Origin: Pseudoclavibacter soli DSM 23366
GTDB lineage: Bacteria > Actinomycetota > Actinomycetes > Actinomycetales > Microbacteriaceae
Assembly (NCBI RefSeq): GCF_000423505.1
Contig: NZ_AUIC01000006.1
Coordinates: 1 to 64,000, forward strand
Direction of reading: 5' to 3'
DNA: 64,000 nucleotides
Under the pieces are notes generated by a model. The model searched no databases, was not told the DNA's origin, and was given only the letters and a program-made list of their open reading frames with translations. Shown in pieces: positions 22,115 to 30,437 of this stretch. Position 1 is the first letter of the stretch, and the number at the start of each line of letters is the position of its first letter. The translations under genes were made by a program, and so were the position numbers.

Positions 22115-22723
22115 TCACTCACGGCCGGGCGCCGGAATGGCATCCCAGAGTTCTCTGCTCACGGGGTAGTAGGCCCCGAGGGGGGAGCCCTCCTCCCACT
22201 GCTGCTCCAGCCAATACGTTCGTTCACCGGTGGCCTCATCGGCGTGGACGAATTTCCCAGTGAATCCATGCTCTTGCGCGATCTCGCGAAGAGTCGGGGA
22301 GGTGCGGTCCGCCCGAGGTCGGTCCAGTTCCTCGTTGACTCGCGCAAGGTCCTCGCCAACCAGCCCAGACGTGTCCACACCCCGATATGAGGGCGGCGCC
22401 ACCACATCAGCGAAGGTGTGATCCGGTTCGATGAACGGCACCCCATCGGGAGAACGCACGAAGCCGTTGTAGTCCTCATCTGAAACGTGGAACCGATGCA
22501 CTACGTCGGGATCGTCCGCGTCCAGCGCACTCACCACGACCAGACCGGCCCGCAGACGCTGCACACCAGTGACCATCAGGTGTTCGGGGTGGGACCGGCA
22601 GAACCGGGCCTCCGCCTCGGAGATCTCTCCACCGAAGAGGTCGACCTCAGCTTCTGACTGGGGCTTGGACGAGAACTGACCGGCGTTACCGCGGGGGTGC
22701 TGGGTGGGATCGAATGCGCTCAT
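22115..22723 (-). CDS. HPRGN-tag family protein, short tag form, 202 aa
   Basis: Shortened tag (FDPTQHPRGNAGQFSSKPQS, EAEVDL) like that at 15666-16070, again lacking the TGH part. The body starts with a helix (EISEAEARFCRSHPEHL), then beta strands (LVVVSALDADDPDVVHRFHV), and ends with a Trp/Tyr-rich part (TYWLEQQWEEGSPLGAYYPV). No family is recognised. The start is set by the tag and the element at -9. The next gene upstream is the frameshifted Ser/Gly-rich copy. Confidence 0.7.
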   Translation of the reverse strand: MSAFDPTQHPRGNAGQFSSKPQSEAEVDLFGGEISEAEARFCRSHPEHLMVTGVQRLRAGLVVVSALDADDPDVVHRFHVSDEDYNGFVRSPDGVPFIEPDHTFADVVAPPSYRGVDTSGLVGEDLARVNEELDRPRADRTSPTLREIAQEHGFTGKFVHADEATGERTYWLEQQWEEGSPLGAYYPVSRELWDAIPAPGRE

Positions 22724-22731
22724 GGCAGTGG

Positions 22732-22742
22732 ATGTGGGCTGC
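22732..22742 (-). promoter_or_regulatory. Start-associated element (CCCACAT, T at -9)
   Basis: GCAGCCCACAT before the ATG at 22723. It directly abuts a fragment of a third Ser/Gly-rich gene start. Confidence 0.55.
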
Positions 22743-22781
22743 CACCCCGATGGTCAGCCCACGCCTGCGCGATCCCCATCA
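22742..22781 (-). pseudogene. Remnant of a third Ser/Gly-rich gene copy
   Basis: After the stop of the second copy the minus strand reads ATGGGGATCGCGCAGGCG and then GGGCTGACCATCGGGG. This matches the first codons and the membrane-segment codons of the second copy, with the part between deleted. It shows that the array once had at least three units and that the rest of unit three was lost, apparently up to the start element of the next tagged gene. Confidence 0.6.
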
Positions 22782-23463
22782 GTAGCAATACCAGCCGTTG
22801 CCGGCGTTATATGCGCCCTCTATGACTCCGTTGCCGTCGCCCCAGAAGCCGCGGCTGAACCCGAGCGCAGCACAGGGGTCACTGCCACTGCTGGAAGAAC
22901 CCGAGCCGCCCGATGACCCTGAGCCCGAGCCCGACGAGCCTGAACCGCCACCTGACGAGCCGGATGAGCCCGACCCGCCAGTGCTGGGTGACATGGTCTG
23001 CTGCTGCGGTGTCGACGAGCTCCCGCTGGAGCCGGAAGAACCACTGCTACCTCCGCTGGAGCCGGAACTTCCCGGAGCTGCCAGAGCTGCTCTTGCCCGA
23101 GCCAGTGCTCGAGCCTGTTGAGCCTGATTTCGAGCTGCCAGAGCTGCTCTTGCCCGACCCAGTGCTCGACCCGGAGCTGCCCGTGTTGCCGGTCGAGCCC
23201 GTGTCAGCGGTACCGGTATCGGTGGCTTCGGGGGTCTCTGTTGTCTCGGCGCTGTCTGCGGGGGTCTCTTCGGTGGGCTCCGGCGAGGGTTCCACGGCCT
23301 CGGTCGTTTCCGAGGTGGTCGATTCTGGGGAGGTCGTCTCCGGCGTGCTTGATCTAGTCAGTGCGATACCGGTGGTGGCCAGCCCCACGGTGATGAGGGC
23401 GGCCACCCCGATGGTCAGCCCACGCATGAGCGGCGTGGACCAGCACGCCTGCGCGATTCCCAT
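22779..23463 (-). pseudogene. Ser/Gly-rich membrane-anchored protein, second copy, frameshifted
   Basis: Tandem duplicate of the gene at 23463-24170. The first part reads GIAQACWSTP, a membrane helix (GLTIGVAALITVGLATTGIA), a Thr/Glu/Pro stalk and Ser/Gly repeats. It then leaves frame near 23068-23071, where GGGAAG replaces GGGAG of the first copy (one extra A), and stops at 23047. The original frame resumes and ends in the same conserved tail (DPCAALG, EGAYNAGNGWYCY). The start overlaps the stop of copy one (TGATG), so it is translated by coupling. Whether the shift is permanent or reversible in this repetitive stretch cannot be told. Confidence 0.8.
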
Positions 23464-24170
23464 CAGTAGCAGTACCAGCCGTTGCCAGCGTTATATGCAC
23501 CCTCTGTACCTCCAGTGCCGTCGCTCCAGACGCCATTCATGCCCATCGCTGCACATGGGTTCGATCCACTACTTGACGAACCCGAGCTGCCCGATGACCC
23601 CGAGCCCGACGAGCCTGAACCGCCACCTGACGAGCCGGAAGATCCGGACCCGCCAGTGCTGGGAGAAGTGGTCTGCTGCGGTGTCGACGAGCTCCCGCTG
23701 GAGCCGGAAGAACCACTGCTACCCCCGCTGACGCCAGAACTCCCGGAGCTGCCAGAGCTACTCTTGCCCGAGCCAGCGCTCGATCCTGACGAGCCTGATT
23801 TCGAGCTGCCGGAGCTGCTGCTCTTCCCCGAGCCTGAATTCGTCCCGGAGCTGCCCGCGCTGCCGGTCGAGCCCGCGTCAGCGTTACCGGTGTCGGTCGC
23901 TTCGGGAGTCTCTGTTGTCTCGGCGCTGTCTGCGGGGGTTTCTTCGGCGGGGTCCGACGAGGGTTCCACGGCCTCGGTCGTTTCCGAGGTGGTCGGTTCC
24001 GGGGAGGGCGTCTCCGGCGTACTCGCACGGGTCAGTGCGATACCGGTGGTGGCCAACCCCACGGTGATGAGGGTGGCCACCCCGATAGTCAGTCCACGCC
24101 TGAGCGGTGTGGACCAGCACGCCTGCGCGATCCAGTGCCCTACAGTGTTGATCCCTGCTGAAAGTGCCAT
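23463..24170 (-). CDS. Ser/Gly-rich membrane-anchored surface protein, 235 aa
   Basis: Single-pass membrane protein. A short N-terminus precedes the helix (GLTIGVATLITVGLATTG, about residues 26-45). A Thr/Glu/Pro stalk (residues about 50-105) is followed by about 100 residues of SGS/SSG/GSG repeats. It ends in a conserved domain with two Cys (NPCAAMG, EGAYNAGNGWYCY) that would sit outside the cell. It looks like a flexible stalk holding a small Cys-bonded head. An AAGGAG ribosome site precedes the ATG, and a CCGCGCACA element lies 59 nt upstream. The function is unknown; display or adhesion is likely from the layout. Confidence 0.78.
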   Translation of the reverse strand: MALSAGINTVGHWIAQACWSTPLRRGLTIGVATLITVGLATTGIALTRASTPETPSPEPTTSETTEAVEPSSDPAEETPADSAETTETPEATDTGNADAGSTGSAGSSGTNSGSGKSSSSGSSKSGSSGSSAGSGKSSSGSSGSSGVSGGSSGSSGSSGSSSTPQQTTSPSTGGSGSSGSSGGGSGSSGSGSSGSSGSSSSGSNPCAAMGMNGVWSDGTGGTEGAYNAGNGWYCY

Positions 24171-24228
24171 GATGCAACTCCTTCTGTGTTCATCCTAGTC
24201 GAGCCCGGGTTGGACTCGTCGAACACAG

Positions 24229-24237
24229 TGTGCGCGG
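24229..24237 (-). promoter_or_regulatory. Gene-junction element CCGCGCACA
   Basis: Exact 9-mer between the stop of the LAVTG adhesin and the start at 24170, with a leader of about 59 nt that has AAGGAG. Confidence 0.5.
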
Positions 24238-24241
24238 CGAC

Positions 24242-27200
24242 TCAGTTCAGGCGACGACGGGCCAGCAGGATCGCACCGGCCGCAGCAGCCAGCGCCCCGG
24301 CAACACCCAGCGTCCACAAGGTCGCGGATGCCCCAGTGACGGCGAGAGGTGTCGCGACGGTGATGGTCTGGTTGTCGTCGTTGATGTCCTCGTGAACGGC
24401 GACCGGTGACTCAGGTGCACTGGCGTCGTAGAGCTGCTCGAAGACGACCAGCTTGGAGCCGGCCAGCTTGGTGGCGTCGTCGGCGCTGAGGGTGAACGTC
24501 ACCTTCGCAGTGCCGGAGGCGGTCTCGGGCGTGAACACCGCCTCGCCGGTGATGCCGGTGTCGGCACCGTCGCCGGTGACCAGTTTGCCGGTCAGGCGGT
24601 ACTCCGTACCCGGGGTCAGGTTCTCGTAGGAGACCGTGTCCGTCACAGTGGCGCCGGTCAGCGGGACAACCTTGTTGTCGGCGGCATTGTCAGTGGTCGC
24701 CTGCGTGGCGATCTTCGGCCCCTCGGCGACGGTGATGGTCTGGTTGTCGTCGTTGATGTCCTCGTGAACGGCGACCGGTGACTCAGGTGCACTGGCGTCG
24801 TAGAGCTGCTCGAAGACGACCAGCTTGGAGCCGGCCAGCTTGGTGGCGTCGTCGGCGCTGAGGGTGAACGTCACCTTCGCAGTGCCGGAGGCGGTCTCGG
24901 GCGTGAACACCGCCTCACCGGTGATGCCCGTGTCGGCACCGTCACCGGTGACCAGTTTGCCGGTCAAGTGGTACTGCGTACCCGGGGTCAGGTTCTCGTA
25001 GGAGACCGTGTCCGTGACAGTGGCGCCGGTCAGCGGGACAACCTTGTTGTCGGCGGCATTGTCAGTGGTCGCCTGCGTGGCGATGGTGGGGGTGATCTCG
25101 CCGGTGGTGACCACCGTCTCCTCCACCGCACCGCACTCGCCCTCATGGACGTCGATGGTGTTGCGAGCCACATCTGATGCGCTGGTATGCTCGCCGCCGA
25201 ACACGAACGTCAGCTTCTCCACCCACCCGTACGTTCCGAGCTGGTCGATGGTGGTTTCGTCGGAGACATGCGTGCCGTTACGGTCGATGACACGGGCTTC
25301 CTGCGTGAACTGCGGAGTCTGGCAGACCGGCTGCGCAGCACCATCGACTGAGTTGTCGAAGCGGTAGAGGTTGAAGCCCAGCAGGGTGCTGATGTCATTG
25401 GTGCTGTTGGCCACGGGCACATCACCGGTGACGGTCGCCGTGTCGTGCACGGTCGCGGGGATCGAGACCGCCTTCGTGGTCTGTGTGGTCACACTCGGAC
25501 GAGTCAGATCGTATGTCTCATCCGGCTGCAGATGCTTGCCCGTCCACGGGGTTGTGTCCTGCGTGCCTGCAATCGATTCCTGCCAGTACAGGTTCGGCCA
25601 GCTCAGGTTCGCCAGACGATCAGCTTGGTCGTACGGGTTCTCCGAAGCGGACTCATACCGGGACTTCTCACCAGCCCAGTCGAGGATGCGCGTCCATGGG
25701 ACATCGACTGATTCGGTCTCGTAGGTTCCGTCACCCTTGATGGTGGTCTCCACAGTGGCGACCAGCTCCGCATCGGCGGGAGCCGTGTCAGTGCCGCCCT
25801 CCACTGCGGCTGCGTCAGTCAGATACAGCTTGGAGACAACGGTGAGCTCACGATTCGGGTTCGCCCCCGTCACGACCAGCGTGTCCGAGATGGTGCCGTC
25901 AGCGACGCCCGACGTCTCAGTGGAGACCTCTGGGGTCCACGGGATGATCTCTTCCTCGTTCTCATCATGGAAAGCCGCAGTCCAATCACCGCGGATATAC
26001 GTCTGCACGTCCGCGGCCTGATCGTCCTTCACCACCGAGATGACGGGGTAGTAGTACCCTTCCTTGTCGGCGGGTTTGGTCGAGGTGACGTCATAGCTGC
26101 CCTCGCCGTTGGCGGTGAAGGTAGTTGAGTCGAACAAGACCGCGTCATCGGGGATTTCCGCTGATTCGGGGAGTTGGGTCTCGTTGTAGTACCAGTCGAC
26201 GTTGTAGATGACATTGACCGGGGTGATCTGACCGTTGACGACCCGCTTGGCCCAGACGTTGCCGACAGTGGAGTCACTGGTGTCGATGGCGACGTTGACC
26301 TTATCCTTCAGCTTCTCGCCGACGAGCTTTGCATCTTCGGCCTCCGTGCCGACCTCGTACGTGTCCGACTCACTGGTGGCGATGGGCTGGAAGTTGTAGT
26401 CCGCCAGATGGGGATCACCGGCAGCTTGAATGTGCCCGACGCTCGGTGCACCCAGCGCCATCATCACCTGACCGGTGCTCTTCGACGGGTAGGCGATCTT
26501 GAGGGTGTAGCCGCCGGGAACATCGGCGTTCACCGTCACCGTGTATTTGCCGTTGCCGGTCGCGGTGACGGGCACGGTGGGAGACTGGTTGCCTTGATAG
26601 GTGAGGGTCTGTGTGCCGTTGTCAAAGACGCCCGGGCCGCTGATGGTCGCGGTCACCGTGATGGACGAGACGTCTGAGCTCGACGAAATGTTCGGGAGCG
26701 TCCAACTCCGGACGCGTGTGTCTGAAATGCTGCCGGAGCTGTCCGGCTTGCCGTTGAAGCTCGCATCGGTGATCGCGGTACCGGCATTCGCCTGCGCCTC
26801 AGCGATCATCTGGTCAGCGCGGGCCGCGACATCGTTGGTGTTGTACTTCCAATTGCCTCGTGGCTCCGTGTCGATTCCGGTGGCATTCTCGTAGATCAGG
26901 TGCTCGGCGCGGTATACGGCGCGTGCCTCGTTGTTATCCGATGTGCTGCCCCACGTGCCGACGATATAGGCCAGCTGATTGTAGAGCGCGCCAGAGATGT
27001 TTACCCCACCGGCATTGGTGAACCCCGCCGCAGAATTGGTTTGTACCCAATCGCCCCACGAGAGAGAGGAATCGTCGTGGGGGCCGGCTTTGCTGACGTC
27101 CATCGCACACCAGACAATGGTGCCGTCAGCCAGCCGATAAGAGCCGACCCAGTAGCCATTGCCACTGCCGTACTGCGCCCCGTAGGCTTCGTCGCCTGTA

Positions 27201-27349
27201 CCCGCGGCGGCATTTGCAGCTTGGATTGGCAGCAGCAGGGACGAGGCAGCAACCGCCCCGATGCCAATGGCGGCAAGTGCGCGGCGCGTGGTGCGGCCGA
27301 ATCGGCTGCTGAGTCTATTCAGCACGGACTGCGTCTTGGTGGACGTCAT
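24242..27349 (-). CDS. Giant sortase-anchored adhesin with thioester-like head and VaFE repeats (LAVTG), 1035 aa
   Basis: Cell-wall anchored adhesin. The signal peptide is RRALAAIGIGAVAASSLLLP. Next is a head domain beginning YGAQYGSGNGYWVGSYRLA with Cys in TIVWCAMD, and later AVYRAEHLIYENATG, like the thioester domains of gram-positive adhesins. A long beta-rich stalk follows. Near the C-terminus two almost identical repeats of about 115 residues each begin KIATQATTDNAADNKVVPLTG, or a close variant. They contain TDTVSYENLTPGT and KLVVFEQLYDA, the VaFE (ester-bond type) pattern. The sorting signal is LAVTG, a helix and ARRRLN. LAxTG suits the class E sortase at 42847. The ATG at 27349 has GAAAGCGAG upstream. 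Confidence 0.9.
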   Translation of the reverse strand: MTSTKTQSVLNRLSSRFGRTTRRALAAIGIGAVAASSLLLPIQAANAAAGTGDEAYGAQYGSGNGYWVGSYRLADGTIVWCAMDVSKAGPHDDSSLSWGDWVQTNSAAGFTNAGGVNISGALYNQLAYIVGTWGSTSDNNEARAVYRAEHLIYENATGIDTEPRGNWKYNTNDVAARADQMIAEAQANAGTAITDASFNGKPDSSGSISDTRVRSWTLPNISSSSDVSSITVTATISGPGVFDNGTQTLTYQGNQSPTVPVTATGNGKYTVTVNADVPGGYTLKIAYPSKSTGQVMMALGAPSVGHIQAAGDPHLADYNFQPIATSESDTYEVGTEAEDAKLVGEKLKDKVNVAIDTSDSTVGNVWAKRVVNGQITPVNVIYNVDWYYNETQLPESAEIPDDAVLFDSTTFTANGEGSYDVTSTKPADKEGYYYPVISVVKDDQAADVQTYIRGDWTAAFHDENEEEIIPWTPEVSTETSGVADGTISDTLVVTGANPNRELTVVSKLYLTDAAAVEGGTDTAPADAELVATVETTIKGDGTYETESVDVPWTRILDWAGEKSRYESASENPYDQADRLANLSWPNLYWQESIAGTQDTTPWTGKHLQPDETYDLTRPSVTTQTTKAVSIPATVHDTATVTGDVPVANSTNDISTLLGFNLYRFDNSVDGAAQPVCQTPQFTQEARVIDRNGTHVSDETTIDQLGTYGWVEKLTFVFGGEHTSASDVARNTIDVHEGECGAVEETVVTTGEITPTIATQATTDNAADNKVVPLTGATVTDTVSYENLTPGTQYHLTGKLVTGDGADTGITGEAVFTPETASGTAKVTFTLSADDATKLAGSKLVVFEQLYDASAPESPVAVHEDINDDNQTITVAEGPKIATQATTDNAADNKVVPLTGATVTDTVSYENLTPGTEYRLTGKLVTGDGADTGITGEAVFTPETASGTAKVTFTLSADDATKLAGSKLVVFEQLYDASAPESPVAVHEDINDDNQTITVATPLAVTGASATLWTLGVAGALAAAAGAILLARRRLN
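24370..25085 (-). repeat. Tandem VaFE-type repeats inside the adhesin gene
   Basis: Two units of about 355 bp, nearly identical in DNA as well as protein, one from about 24370 to 24715 and one from about 24730 to 25085. The high DNA identity suggests recent duplication, so copy number may vary between strains and assemblies may collapse here. Confidence 0.75.
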
Positions 27350-27387
27350 GAAACTCGCTTTCAACAGTCTGTTCGTTCCAAAACATG

Positions 27388-27397
27388 CTTATGCGTA
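27388..27397 (-). promoter_or_regulatory. Gene-junction element, CTACGCATAAG form
   Basis: Minus-strand TACGCATAAG, about 41 nt before the adhesin ATG. Confidence 0.4.
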
Positions 27398-27405
27398 GGA
27401 CGGTT

Positions 27406-28026
27406 TCAGACTCGGGCGATCGCCTCATCCAGCGTGGATCCAGAACGAATCGCGTCGCTGAGACGACGGGCGCGGTACTCGCGATCCTCTGTGAACACGA
27501 AGCCAGCTGAGGTGTCAGCGCAGGCGAGGGTATAGCGCTCAGCTCGAACTTGCAGGGCGCGTTGGGCTTCGCCTGCCCGCTGAGTGCTCAGAGCGGCGGA
27601 CTTTCGGCTCAGAGCGGCCAGCCGCTTCGTCACCTGCTCGGCGCGTTCGAGGGAGATGTCATCCACACGCACTTCGAGGACGTCTCTGGCAATCTGGGCG
27701 ACCGGCTGTCCTGTCTGCTCACTCAGTTCAGTCAGGGTGACTGCCTGTCGTTCGATCGAGGCGTCGTCGAGGGTATCCGCATCCGCGCTGCACAGCAGCA
27801 TGTGCACGGCGGCGACGTGTGCTTGCGCATCATGCTCGAGCTGTCGACCGTCGGGGGTGCGTGAGACCGCAGAGAAGTAGGCCAGCACGGATTCCGCAGG
27901 AGTCGACGGGGTGAGGTCTGGGCCCTCGAACTCAGTGTGCCGCACGGCTGCGAAACTTCCCGGGGTTCCGTTACCGGGGGTGAATCCGGCGTCGCGTCCG
28001 CGAACCTGCTGTGTGGATGATGGCAT
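27406..28026 (-). CDS. Divergent-tag protein, 206 aa, coiled-coil-like
   Basis: The N-terminus RGRDAGFTPGNGTPGSFAAV parallels that of the KTSC protein at 36068 (RGKDIGITPGEGTPGSFATK) and looks like a second version of the tag (GTPGSFA in place of TGHAGQFA). The rest is helical with long Ala/Arg/Glu stretches (ISLERAEQVTKRLAALSRKS, AQRALQVRAERYTL). Three in-frame starts are possible: ATG 28026 with GAGAGG upstream (chosen), ATG 28044 with GCAGCACACAT at about -8, and GTG 28068 overlapping the previous stop. A perfect IR (CTCTCGT-ATG-ACGAGAG) surrounds the middle start. Function unknown. Confidence 0.65.
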   Translation of the reverse strand: MPSSTQQVRGRDAGFTPGNGTPGSFAAVRHTEFEGPDLTPSTPAESVLAYFSAVSRTPDGRQLEHDAQAHVAAVHMLLCSADADTLDDASIERQAVTLTELSEQTGQPVAQIARDVLEVRVDDISLERAEQVTKRLAALSRKSAALSTQRAGEAQRALQVRAERYTLACADTSAGFVFTEDREYRARRLSDAIRSGSTLDEAIARV

Positions 28027-28034
28027 GTGTGTTC

Positions 28035-28051
28035 CTCTCGTCATACGAGAG
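28035..28051 (-). promoter_or_regulatory. Inverted repeat around an alternative start codon
   Basis: CTCTCGT and ACGAGAG flank an ATG (28044) of the 27406-28026 gene. The right arm reaches into the GAGAGG ribosome site of the chosen start, so the stem could control it. Confidence 0.35.
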
Positions 28052-28064
28052 ATGTGTGCTGCAT

Positions 28065-28436
28065 TCACGCCGCGATGGCCCCCTCATTTAGACCTCGCAC
28101 GAACATGAGTGCGATCGGGCTCAGTCCGGTGACGAACACCGCGCCATTGCGCCGCCGCCCGAGCGCCACACCATGCCGGTTCAGTGCGGAGCGCAGCAGA
28201 TAGTCGACTCGGTTGTCTGGGTCGTCGAAGTCGTAGGTGGCGATCTCCAGCGTTCCGGTCTCGTCGGCGTACTCAAGTGATTCATCTGAGACGATGACTG
28301 CGCCGAGCAGTCCGCTGTCGTAGAGGCGCCCGAAGTTGATGCGCTTCAGCGGCACCCCCACAAGGACTGCGATGTTGCCGAAGTTGTCCCGCACATCGGT
28401 GATCGACTCGACGACTGATTTGGCACTGGTTCCCAT
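28065..28436 (-). CDS. Hypothetical protein, 123 aa
   Basis: Small mixed alpha/beta protein without a tag (VRDNFGNIAVLVGVPLKRIN, then LLGAVIVSDESLEYADETG). A C-terminal Gly/Arg stretch and hydrophobic strand follow (NGAVFVTGLSPIALMFVRGL). Not recognised. AGAGGAG precedes the ATG, and a CCGCGCACA element lies 31 nt upstream. The stop overlaps a possible GTG start of the next gene. Confidence 0.6.
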   Translation of the reverse strand: MGTSAKSVVESITDVRDNFGNIAVLVGVPLKRINFGRLYDSGLLGAVIVSDESLEYADETGTLEIATYDFDDPDNRVDYLLRSALNRHGVALGRRRNGAVFVTGLSPIALMFVRGLNEGAIAA

Positions 28437-28466
28437 GGAAACTCCTCTTTTCGCTGTTGGCACCCC

Positions 28467-28475
28467 TGTGCGCGG
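28467..28475 (-). promoter_or_regulatory. Gene-junction element CCGCGCACA
   Basis: Exact 9-mer, 31 nt before the ATG at 28436, just downstream of the stop of the short tagged gene. Confidence 0.5.
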
Positions 28476-28479
28476 GAGC

Positions 28480-28800
28480 TCAACTGTCTCGGCGGAAGCG
28501 TTTCAGTCCGGCGTCGAACGCCTGCAGGGAGGCGTATTCCGGTTTGCGCTCGAGGAAGGTCGAACCCGATGGATCGGTGTTCAGCTGGTAGATCTCGTCT
28601 GCTGCGGCGTCAACGTCGTAGAGGTCGTTGGTGATGCCGAGCTCGTCGAAGATGAGGGCGTGCACACTGCTGCGGCCATTCGCGTCCAGTGGACGTGGTC
28701 CTGTCGGCGTGGCCAACCCGACCTCCGCCTCGCTCTGGAGTTTCTCGGCGAAACGACCTGCCCGACTCCGGGGGTGCAGCCACGACTTCCATCTGCTCAT
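28480..28800 (-). CDS. HPR-tag protein, divergent short tag, 106 aa
   Basis: The tag is reduced to LHPRSRAGRFAEKLQSEAEVGL-like residues (HPR, AGRFA.K.QS and AEVGL kept). The body of about 75 residues contains a helix (VHALIFDELGITNDLYD) and a basic end (FDAGLKRFRRDS). Not recognised. It is divergent from the dNMP kinase gene, with a 37-nt gap that holds one start element for each direction. CCGCATATG precedes this ATG by 9-17 nt. Confidence 0.65.
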   Translation of the reverse strand: MSRWKSWLHPRSRAGRFAEKLQSEAEVGLATPTGPRPLDANGRSSVHALIFDELGITNDLYDVDAAADEIYQLNTDPSGSTFLERKPEYASLQAFDAGLKRFRRDS

Positions 28801-28808
28801 GTACGACA

Positions 28809-28830
28809 CATATGCGGTCTCCGCGCACAA
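28809..28830. promoter_or_regulatory. Back-to-back start elements of a divergent gene pair
   Basis: The minus strand reads CCGCATATG (28817-28809) for the tagged gene at 28800. The plus strand reads CCGCGCACA (28821-28829) for the kinase at 28838. Neither start has a Shine-Dalgarno sequence. Confidence 0.5.
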
Positions 28831-28837
28831 GGTGGGT

Positions 28838-29425
28838 ATGAGCATATTCAGCACACCCAGAGTCATTGGCATCGGCGGGCACCTGCGGGCGGGCAAAGAC
28901 ACCCTCGCGAATCTGCTGGCGCAACAGCTTCCCAATGTGGTGGTCATCGGTTTCTCCGACGCACTCAGCCATGCGCTAGAAGTACTGAACCCGGTCATCG
29001 ACAACGGTTGGGAGGGAGAGATCCGCTACGCCACCGCCCTGCAGCTGTACGGCTACACGGAGACCAAGCGCCGTTTCCCTGAGGCGCGGGCACTGCTGCA
29101 GAGGCTTGGCACTGATGTGGGGCGAAACCTGATCGACGAGAACATCTGGGTGCGGATCACGGAGCAGCGCATCCATGACCTTCTCGAAAGCGGTCACACG
29201 GTCATCGTGACGGGCGTCCGATTCGGCAACGAACTGGAGATGATCGTGTCCGTCGGCGGAACGACTGTCTGGGTGGAGCGGCCAGAGGTGCACGCTACCT
29301 CGGGGCATATCAGCGAGCGGGCGGTCTCGGCGGAGGACTTCGATCTCGTCGTTGTCAATGACGGAACTGTCGAGGATCTTCGCCGGCGAGCCAGCACTGC
29401 ACTGGATCCGCGAGCCGCGGCCTGA
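28838..29425 (+). CDS. Deoxynucleoside monophosphate kinase-like P-loop protein, 195 aa
   Basis: Predicted to phosphorylate dNMPs with ATP, like phage dNMP kinases. The Walker A is GIGGHLRAGKDTLANLL near residue 10-26, and there is a GFSDALSHAL segment. An LLQRLGTDVGRNL motif near residue 85 is typical of the phage dNMP kinase group, and VIVTGVRFGNELEMI follows. It is shorter than T4 gp1 (241 aa). The start ATG lies 9 nt after CCGCGCACA, and GGTGGG is a weak ribosome site. It ends 7 nt before the converging methyltransferase gene. It may adjust nucleotide pools after transfer or during replication. Confidence 0.8.
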   Translation: MSIFSTPRVIGIGGHLRAGKDTLANLLAQQLPNVVVIGFSDALSHALEVLNPVIDNGWEGEIRYATALQLYGYTETKRRFPEARALLQRLGTDVGRNLIDENIWVRITEQRIHDLLESGHTVIVTGVRFGNELEMIVSVGGTTVWVERPEVHATSGHISERAVSAEDFDLVVVNDGTVEDLRRRASTALDPRAAA

Positions 29426-29432
29426 ACGAGTC

Positions 29433-30437
29433 CTAGGCTGCTTCGGCACCGGCCAGTCGACCCATTCGCACGCCGGTGAGGGCAATGGAATGTGGGTCGA
29501 GATCGAAACCGATCGCCTCGCAGCCGAGCTCCACCGCGGCCTGCAGTGTGGTTCCGCTGCCGCAGAACGGATCGAGGACTGTCTGTCCTGGACGTGCCAG
29601 CAGACTGACCAACCATCGCATCACCCCAGCAGGTTTGACGGTGATGTGTCCTCGCCCGTCAACTACGGGTCTCTCTGCCCGCGTGGCTTTGCTGCTGTAG
29701 AAGACCACGTCCTCCACATGCGGAAACAGGGGCGCCACCTCACGTGCACGTCCAGTCACCACAAGTCCCTGGACGGCTTCGTCGACCGCTGCACTCCCAT
29801 CGTCAACAAGTACGACATTGGTGGGGAAGCGTCCGCCGGGGTGATCATGGCTGGGGAGGCTGCGTGACCCTAGAGGTAGCACCGCAGTCGGTTCGCCGGG
29901 CACGCGTGCGAGTCGATCTGCCGTCGGGGTGCGACAGGCGTCCACCTGCAGTGTGCCCGTACCCCATCGGGCAACGTTGTCAGCCATGGTGGGTTCGCTG
30001 ATAGGGGCCTGAGCCAGCCAGACCGGCTCGAATGCCGGTTTCAGCTTCGAATGAGTGCCGGCGAACTCCCGGGCGAGATCTGGGCGCCCTGTCTTCGCGA
30101 ACACTCGATCGTAGGCGAGTCCCTTGACCATCCCCGAGGCGTACATCCACGCCATCTGATCCCGGATGACAAACCCCGCCTCATCGAGAGCGGCTGCGAG
30201 ACGCCAACTGGTTTTCGTTGCTCCAAAAGCGGCGAGGTGCCCGCCGGGTTTGAGCACCCTCAGGCACTCTCGCCACAACGGAACGTCAAAGGCAATGCCG
30301 TGGTCGTCCCAGCGCAGCCCACGAGCCTGTGTCTGACCGATTTCGTATGGGGGATCGGTGATGATGACGTCTACGGAATGATCGGCCAGCTGGGCGATCA
30401 GCTCACGTGCATCGCCGGCGCGCGCCTGCCACCCCAT
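29433..30437 (-). CDS. DNA adenine/N4-cytosine methyltransferase, beta class, 334 aa
   Basis: The catalytic motif DPPY comes first (VIITDPPYEIG, near residue 28) and the SAM-binding motif FCGSGTT last (VLDPFCGSGTTLQAAVELG). This order defines the beta class. The centre (RLARVPGEPTAVLPLGSRS, DHPGGRFPTNVVL) is the target-recognition part, with RFPTN typical of phage and plasmid methylases. There is no restriction partner next to it, so it is probably an orphan that protects the element or regulates it. Its start overlaps the VirB4 stop (TGATG), so it is the last gene of the transfer operon. Confidence 0.9.
   Translation of the reverse strand: MGWQARAGDARELIAQLADHSVDVIITDPPYEIGQTQARGLRWDDHGIAFDVPLWRECLRVLKPGGHLAAFGATKTSWRLAAALDEAGFVIRDQMAWMYASGMVKGLAYDRVFAKTGRPDLAREFAGTHSKLKPAFEPVWLAQAPISEPTMADNVARWGTGTLQVDACRTPTADRLARVPGEPTAVLPLGSRSLPSHDHPGGRFPTNVVLVDDGSAAVDEAVQGLVVTGRAREVAPLFPHVEDVVFYSSKATRAERPVVDGRGHITVKPAGVMRWLVSLLARPGQTVLDPFCGSGTTLQAAVELGCEAIGFDLDPHSIALTGVRMGRLAGAEAA

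Noticed and set aside
22798-24198. Pro/Glu-rich rightward open frames opposite the Ser/Gly-rich genes
   Set aside because: They are the exact antisense of the Ser/Gly repeats (PEPDEPEPP pattern), have no ribosome site and no ending domain; they are shadows.
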